Of a DNA stretch of 41,019 nucleotides, positions 37,024 through 41,019 are shown piece after piece. The stretch lies in contig DASXOZ010000027.1 in the NCBI GenBank assembly GCA_036493895.1, forward strand, positions 1 to 41,019, written 5' to 3'. Below the pieces are notes generated by a model, which saw only the letters and a program-made list of their open reading frames with translations, did not search any database and was not told the DNA's origin. Source of the stretch: Candidatus Binatia bacterium (lineage in GTDB: Bacteria; Desulfobacterota; Binatia; UBA1149; CAITLU01). Made by a program: the position numbers and the translations under genes. Each line of letters begins with the position of its first letter. Positions within the stretch are counted from its first letter, which is position 1.

Positions 37024-38052
37024 GTGCCGCTGACGAAGGCCTGGACAGGAGGTCAGTACAGCCTGGTGCGCGGCGTTGCGTGCGGGTCCCTGGCGGTCGC
37101 GCTCCTCTGGACCGGCCTGCGCACTCCAGGCTTCGACACGTTCTCCCTCGTCCTGGCCGTTTTCGCGGGCGCAGTCGCAATCGGGCTCGGTCCGCTCCAT
37201 CGCACGATCGCAGCGCTGCTGGCCACGCTGATTTCCTTCGGCGTGGACTGCCTCGGCGGCGCGGCGGTGCAGTACGTCGCACTGTGGCTGTCGGCGCACA
37301 TTCTTCTTCCGAAGGCACCGTACGGAAGCCTTGCGGCCGCCGGGCGCCGCGATCCCCGCAGCGGCTGGCATATGCCTGCGTGGTATCCGATCGGCTGCGT
37401 GGCCACCTTCTTCGCCGCCCGCATCGTCGCATCGGTCCACGCGTCGATGGACCACCAGGATGTGCTGGCCTGGGCCTTTGTCTTCGTTGCGACGCTGGTC
37501 CTTTTCCCCAAGACGGCGCTGCTCGGCTGGACGCTCTCGCTCACGCTCGGAGTCGCGCTCGCGGCGATCGGCAAGGGAAGCGCCAGCGGGGCGTGGTTCC
37601 TTCACCTGCTCGTGTTCCAGCCCGCGTGGGTTCCGAAAAAGAAGGAAGCCGGCAAGGACACGGTCTTCTACGATGGAAGCTGCGCGCTCTGCCACGGCTG
37701 CGTGCGTTTCCTGCTCGCCGAAGACACTGAACCTGCCAGTTTCCGCATCGCGCCGATCGGTGGCGAAACGTGGATCGCCAGGGTCCCGCAAAGCGAGCGG
37801 ATGCGCGCTCCCGACAGCATCGTTCTCCTTCGCGGGGGTCGCGTGATGGTTCGCAGCCTTGCGGTGATCGAGATCCTCGACTCGCTGTCAGGACTGTGGT
37901 GGATCGTCGCGACGGTCGCTCGCGTCGTGCCGCGCAGCATGGCCGACCGTCTCTACGATACGGTCGCGTCGAATCGCTACCGCTGGTTCGGCCGGCGCAG
38001 CGACGCCTGCCCGCTGCTGCCGCCGGACCTCGTCACAAGATTGGAGCACTAG
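37024..38052 (+). CDS. Membrane protein with C-terminal DCC (DUF393) thiol-disulfide domain
   Basis: About 342 residues. Residues 1-200 contain five or so hydrophobic segments (LAVALLWTGLRTPGF, FSLVLAVFAGAVAIGL, IGCVATFFAARIVASV, VFVATLVLFPKTALL). Residues 210-342 are a DCC/DUF393 domain: VFYDGSCALCHGCVRFLLAED (the DxxCxxC core), DSIVLLRGGRVMVRSLAVIEIL and YRWFGRR. Predicted thiol-disulfide oxidoreductase. The start is uncertain: GTG 37024 keeps the longest family-like N-terminus; GTG 37066 lies 13 bases after AGGAGG. Confidence 0.75.
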   Translation: MPLTKAWTGGQYSLVRGVACGSLAVALLWTGLRTPGFDTFSLVLAVFAGAVAIGLGPLHRTIAALLATLISFGVDCLGGAAVQYVALWLSAHILLPKAPYGSLAAAGRRDPRSGWHMPAWYPIGCVATFFAARIVASVHASMDHQDVLAWAFVFVATLVLFPKTALLGWTLSLTLGVALAAIGKGSASGAWFLHLLVFQPAWVPKKKEAGKDTVFYDGSCALCHGCVRFLLAEDTEPASFRIAPIGGETWIARVPQSERMRAPDSIVLLRGGRVMVRSLAVIEILDSLSGLWWIVATVARVVPRSMADRLYDTVASNRYRWFGRRSDACPLLPPDLVTRLEH

Positions 38053-38054
38053 CG

Positions 38055-38080
38055 GCTGGTCCGCAGGACGGCGGACCAGC
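38055..38080 (+). terminator. Hairpin after the DCC gene
   Basis: Perfect 10-bp stem GCTGGTCCGC / GCGGACCAGC with a 6-base loop, starting 3 bases after the TAG. Only GACTCCTT follows, a weak T-tract. Likely a terminator. Confidence 0.5.
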
Positions 38081-38295
38081 GACTCCTTCAGGCGCGCCGA
38101 CTGCCGTCGAGGTGCAGTCGCTGCTCCGTTCGCGGGGCAAACGCACCCGCAGTTGGGCCTCGCGTCGAGCATTCCCTCTCGGTCCCGGTCCGATCCGGTG
38201 ACAGCATCGAGTTTGTGCCGCGGCGTCCCCGCACGAGCAGGCGCGGGAGCGATCCCGGCGTCCGTGGTGTGGCTCCGCGGCCAGCGGTGTGACCG

Positions 38296-39732
38296 GTGGC
38301 AGCAGCGGATGTCGTCATCATCGGTGCGGGACCGAACGGGCTGAGCGCGGCCATCGCGCTCGGCCGCGCCGGCATCGAAACCGCCGTTCTCGAAGCGGCC
38401 CAGCAACCGGGAGGTGGGCTGCGCACCGAGGAGATCACGCTGCGCGGCTTCCACCACGACGTGTGCTCGGCAGTCCATCCGCTCGCGCTCGCGTCTCCCT
38501 TCCTGCGCTCCCTCGATCTTGCGCGCCACGGTCTTACGTGGATCCAGCCCGACTGTCCGCTGGTGCACGTCGGCCGCGACGGCCAGGCCTTCGCGCTCGA
38601 GCGTTCGCTGCAGGACACGGCGATGCGGCTCGGCAACGACGGTGCCGAGTGGCTGCGGATTGCCGAGCCTTTCATTGCGCGCTTCGACGAGTTGATGGAC
38701 ACCGCGCTCGGACCGCTTCGCCGCCCGGCCTCGCCGTCGCTGGTCGCCGAATTCGGGCTGCTGGCGCTTCGATCGGCCCGCGGCCTGGCGGATGCGCATT
38801 TTCGCGGCACCGCGATGCGTGCGCTGTTCGCCGGTATGGCCGCGCACTCGATGCAGCCGCTGGACTCGCTCGCGACTTCGGCGATCGCGCTGGTGCTGGC
38901 GCTCGCGGCGCACGTCGTGGGATGGCCGATCCCGCGCGGAGGGTCGCGCAGCGTTTGCAATGCGCTCATCGCCGAGCTTCGCGAGCGCGGCGGATCGGTG
39001 ATGCTCGGCCGCTCGATCCGTACGCTCGCGGATTTGCCGCCGGCACGCGCCTACGTCTTCGACGTCACGCCGCGCCAGCTCCTGGCGATCACCGAAGGAG
39101 CGTTGCCGTCGGCGTATCGACGCCGCCTGCTGCGCTTTCGATACGGCCCGGGCGTCTGCAAAGTCGACTGGGCTCTTCGCGCACCGATCCCGTGGCTGGA
39201 TCGCGGCTGCGCGCGCGCGGCGACGGTGCACCTTGGGGGAACGCTCGAGGATATCGCCACCGCCGAGGCCGCGGTGGCAGCCGGCAAACGACCGAAGAGA
39301 CCTTTCGTGATCCTCGTGCAGCCGACGTTGTTCGACACATCGCGCGCGCCCGACGGAATGCACACGGCATGGGCGTACTGCCACGTACCCCTCGGCAGCA
39401 ATGAGAGCCGTGCCGCAGCGATCGAACGGCAGATCGAGAAAGCGGCGCCGGGGTTCCACGAGACCGTGCTCGCCCGCTCGGTGCGCACCGCCGCCGACCT
39501 GGAGCGGCTGAACCCGAACCTCATCGGCGGCGACATCAACGGCGGCAGCGCCCGCCTCTCCCAGCTTTTCTTCCGGCCGACGATGAGCCGCGACCCGTAT
39601 GCGACGCCCCACCCGAAGATCTTCCTGTGCTCGGCTTCGACGCCGCCCGGCGGCGGCGTGCACGGGATGTGCGGATACTGGGCGGCCCAGAGCGTCCTGC
39701 GAAGCGTCTTCGGCAAGCGTGCCCTGAGCTGA
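38296..39732 (+). CDS. FAD-dependent phytoene-dehydrogenase-like oxidoreductase
   Basis: 478 residues. Rossmann FAD-binding start VVIIGAGPNGLSAAIALGRAG (GxGxxG, residues 9-14), ending in GGGLRTEEITLRGFHHDVCS, then the CrtI/PDS-like layout with C-terminal FLCSASTPPGGGVHGMCGYWAAQ. Members of this NAD(P)/FAD protein family oxidise or isomerise carotenoids, retinoids or other lipids; the substrate is unknown. GTG 38296 is the start; the ribosome site is weak. Five bases separate it from the next gene. Confidence 0.85.
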   Translation: MAAADVVIIGAGPNGLSAAIALGRAGIETAVLEAAQQPGGGLRTEEITLRGFHHDVCSAVHPLALASPFLRSLDLARHGLTWIQPDCPLVHVGRDGQAFALERSLQDTAMRLGNDGAEWLRIAEPFIARFDELMDTALGPLRRPASPSLVAEFGLLALRSARGLADAHFRGTAMRALFAGMAAHSMQPLDSLATSAIALVLALAAHVVGWPIPRGGSRSVCNALIAELRERGGSVMLGRSIRTLADLPPARAYVFDVTPRQLLAITEGALPSAYRRRLLRFRYGPGVCKVDWALRAPIPWLDRGCARAATVHLGGTLEDIATAEAAVAAGKRPKRPFVILVQPTLFDTSRAPDGMHTAWAYCHVPLGSNESRAAAIERQIEKAAPGFHETVLARSVRTAADLERLNPNLIGGDINGGSARLSQLFFRPTMSRDPYATPHPKIFLCSASTPPGGGVHGMCGYWAAQSVLRSVFGKRALS

Positions 39733-39737
39733 CGGCG

Positions 39738-40706
39738 ATGCGCACGAACGTAACGCTCGTCGTCTATGTCGCCCTTGCAGGAAACATCGCCGTTGCCGTG
39801 ACCAAAACCGCCGCTGCCGTGTGGACCGGAAGCGCAGCACTGGCCAGCGAAGCGGTGCATTCGGCCGTCGACACGCTGAACGAGGCGCTGCTCGCATGGG
39901 GGATGCGCCGCGCCGCGCAGCCCCCGGACAACGAGCATCCTCTCGGCCACGGCCGAGAGCTGTATTTCTGGAGCTTCGTCGTCGCGCTGATGGTGTTCGG
40001 GCTCGGCGCCGGCTTTTCCCTCGTCGAAGGCATCGACCACATCCGGCATCCTCGTCCGATCGACCACGTGACGGCCGGCTACGTGGTGCTCGCGCTGGCT
40101 TTCGTGTTCGAGAGCACCTCGTGGACGATCGCGCTGCGCCATTTCGTCGAAACCAAGGGCGACGCAGGCTTTTACGAGGCGGTGCGCGGCAGCAAGGATC
40201 CGCCGGGTTTCATCGTCCTGCTCGAAGACACCGCGGCGATTGCCGGCATCGTCATTGCGGCCGCCGGCACCTTCGCGGCGAGCCACTTCGGCCTTCCGGT
40301 GCTCGACGGCGCAGCATCGGTCGGCATCGCGCTGCTATTGGCGGGCACGGCGCTCGTGCTGCTGCGCGAGAGCGCGAGCCTGCTGATCGGAGAGCGCGCC
40401 GATGCGGAGCTTGCGCGCTCGATCCTTGCGATTGCTGCAGGCGAAAGCGGTGTCCAGGGCGCCAACGGCGTGTTCACCGTACACCTTGCGCCGCAACAGG
40501 TGGTCGCTGCGCTCAGCCTCGAGTTCTCCGATGAGCTGACGGCGCCGCGGATCGAGGAGACGGTCATTGCCGTCGAGAAGAAGGTGCGCGGGACTCACCC
40601 GCAGGTGATCGCGCTGTTCGTCAAGCCGCAGACGGCGGCGACGTACCGCAGCACGCGCAAGGAGGGTTACGGCGACGGTGCCACGCACCAGCCCCTTTCC
40701 GCGTGA
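39738..40706 (+). CDS. Cation diffusion facilitator, ZnT9 (SLC30A9)-like
   Basis: 322 residues. CDF family: six membrane segments with metal site SEAVHSAVDTLNEALL (HxxxD) in TM2, GHGRELYFWSFVVALMVFGLGAG in TM3, and VLLEDTAAIAGIVIA in TM5, where the usual second DxxxD is replaced by ExxAA-like residues as in ZnT9-type members. C-terminal cytoplasmic domain ends FVKPQTAA. It probably moves Zn2+ or another divalent cation. ATG 39738 follows the oxidoreductase stop by five bases, so the two are likely co-transcribed. Confidence 0.87.
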   Translation: MRTNVTLVVYVALAGNIAVAVTKTAAAVWTGSAALASEAVHSAVDTLNEALLAWGMRRAAQPPDNEHPLGHGRELYFWSFVVALMVFGLGAGFSLVEGIDHIRHPRPIDHVTAGYVVLALAFVFESTSWTIALRHFVETKGDAGFYEAVRGSKDPPGFIVLLEDTAAIAGIVIAAAGTFAASHFGLPVLDGAASVGIALLLAGTALVLLRESASLLIGERADAELARSILAIAAGESGVQGANGVFTVHLAPQQVVAALSLEFSDELTAPRIEETVIAVEKKVRGTHPQVIALFVKPQTAATYRSTRKEGYGDGATHQPLSA

Positions 40707-40724
40707 AGACGGGCGTGCGGCAGT

Positions 40725-40748
40725 GGCGCGGGCGCGGGCGCGGGCGCG
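40725..40748. repeat. Short tandem repeat (GGCGCG)x4
   Basis: Four perfect hexamers downstream of the cation transporter gene. Simple-sequence repeat; slippage-prone, with no gene frame depending on it. Confidence 0.75.
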
Positions 40749-40785
40749 AATGAGACAGGACTCCGCCTGCAGGCGCGTGCGGGTC

Positions 40786-40887
40786 TCAACAGAAGGCCGA
40801 CGGCGCGGCGACGCCGAGAAGGAACGCCACCAGGATGTGACGCAGCGCGGGCGAGAGAGTGGACAAGGGGTCAACGATCGAATCCAT
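40786..40887 (-). CDS. Possible 33-residue small membrane peptide
   Basis: Frame MDSIVDPLSTLSPALRHILV..., hydrophobic in its second half (HILVAFLLGVAAP). GGAG lies nine bases upstream of the ATG. Too short to judge; it could be a small membrane peptide or chance. Confidence 0.2.
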   Translation of the reverse strand: MDSIVDPLSTLSPALRHILVAFLLGVAAPSAFC

Positions 40888-40955
40888 GGGCGGCGTCTCC
40901 GAAGCGTCCCTGTTGCCGCCACCGGGCAACAATAGGCAAGGGCAATTCGGTGGTT

Positions 40956-41019
40956 GAGGAATGGGGTCAGGCACCAGCGGAATGGTGCCTGACCCCATTC
41001 CTCTGGTGCCTGACCCCAT
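40956..41019. repeat. REP-like palindrome, copy 2 (runs off the window)
   Basis: Perfect 21-bp stem (40956-40976 with 40983-41003) and a 6-base loop GCGGAA, then a further direct copy of the TGGTGCCTGACCCC core up to the window end. It shares the core with the copy at 30586-30646, so this is a dispersed repeat family. Confidence 0.75.

Larger units (their letters stand above)
40707..41019. other. 313-base gene-poor tail
   Basis: It holds a (GGCGCG)x4 run (40725-40748), a weak 33-residue minus-strand frame (40786-40887) and the REP-like palindrome. Nothing else is supported. Confidence 0.5.

Noticed and set aside
37888..39897. 669-residue minus-strand frame opposite the FAD oxidoreductase
   Set aside because: No recognisable motif; the plus strand carries a GxGxxG FAD-binding protein.

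Overview
The window is about 41 kb of GC-rich DNA, densely packed with genes on both strands, from a Gram-negative-type bacterium. Signal peptides, lipoboxes, a SurA/DsbA-type periplasmic protein and a B12-dependent MetH all fit this. Secreted proteins with disintegrin-like and Myxococcus-type cysteine repeats, and a C-terminal WKWT-type secreted domain, suggest a deltaproteobacterial or Candidatus Binatota-like lineage. That placement is my inference from family content; no rRNA or other marker is present. I see no tRNA, rRNA, CRISPR array, integrase or intact insertion sequence.

Layout. 1-3.8 kb: end of an unknown gene, ettA (translation ATPase), a SurA-DsbA-like fusion with a clear terminator, and thrH. 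4-8.3 kb: three co-directional secreted proteins (one disintegrin-like, two paralogues). 8.4-11.1 kb: two coupled polytopic membrane proteins, the second an HTTM protein. 11.1-16 kb: a tight five-gene minus-strand operon built around a zinc-ribbon GTPase. 16.2-17.3 kb: aroC. 17.3-19.7 kb: an FHA-membrane protein coupled to a trypsin-like lipoprotein. 19.8-20.4 kb: a MazF-type toxin-antitoxin pair. 20.5-26.4 kb: metH, srkA and a secreted Cys-rich protein, read leftwards. 26.6-30.6 kb: a GH123/DUF4091-like protein, a lipoprotein and two thioredoxin-fold proteins. 30.7-34.7 kb: nudC coupled to an inositol-phosphatase-family gene, then a PAS histidine kinase. 34.6-41 kb: a DUF2156 protein, an F420-type luciferase-like oxidoreductase, a DCC thiol-disulfide protein, a CrtI-like FAD oxidoreductase and a ZnT9-like cation transporter.

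The most interesting locus is the operon at 11,120-15,963: Pro/Gln-rich protein, long coiled coil, formylglycine-generating-enzyme-like protein, zinc-ribbon TRAFAC-type GTPase and a GAP1-N-like partner. It resembles GTPase-centred (GAP1 / DO-GTPase2) biological conflict systems, in a combination I cannot match to a named system. The neighbouring FHA/protease pair and toxin-antitoxin pair make 11-20.4 kb an accessory island interrupted by aroC.

Non-coding structure includes two copies of a REP-like palindrome with a TGCCTGACCCC core (30.6 and 41.0 kb), two 9-bp-period arrays that both end in CCGGGAAGGA just ahead of genes, a 56-bp-period tandem duplication of a gene end (29.9 kb), and a toxin-antitoxin operator palindrome over a start codon. 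Several gene pairs are coupled through 1-4 bp stop/start overlaps, often with GTG starts.
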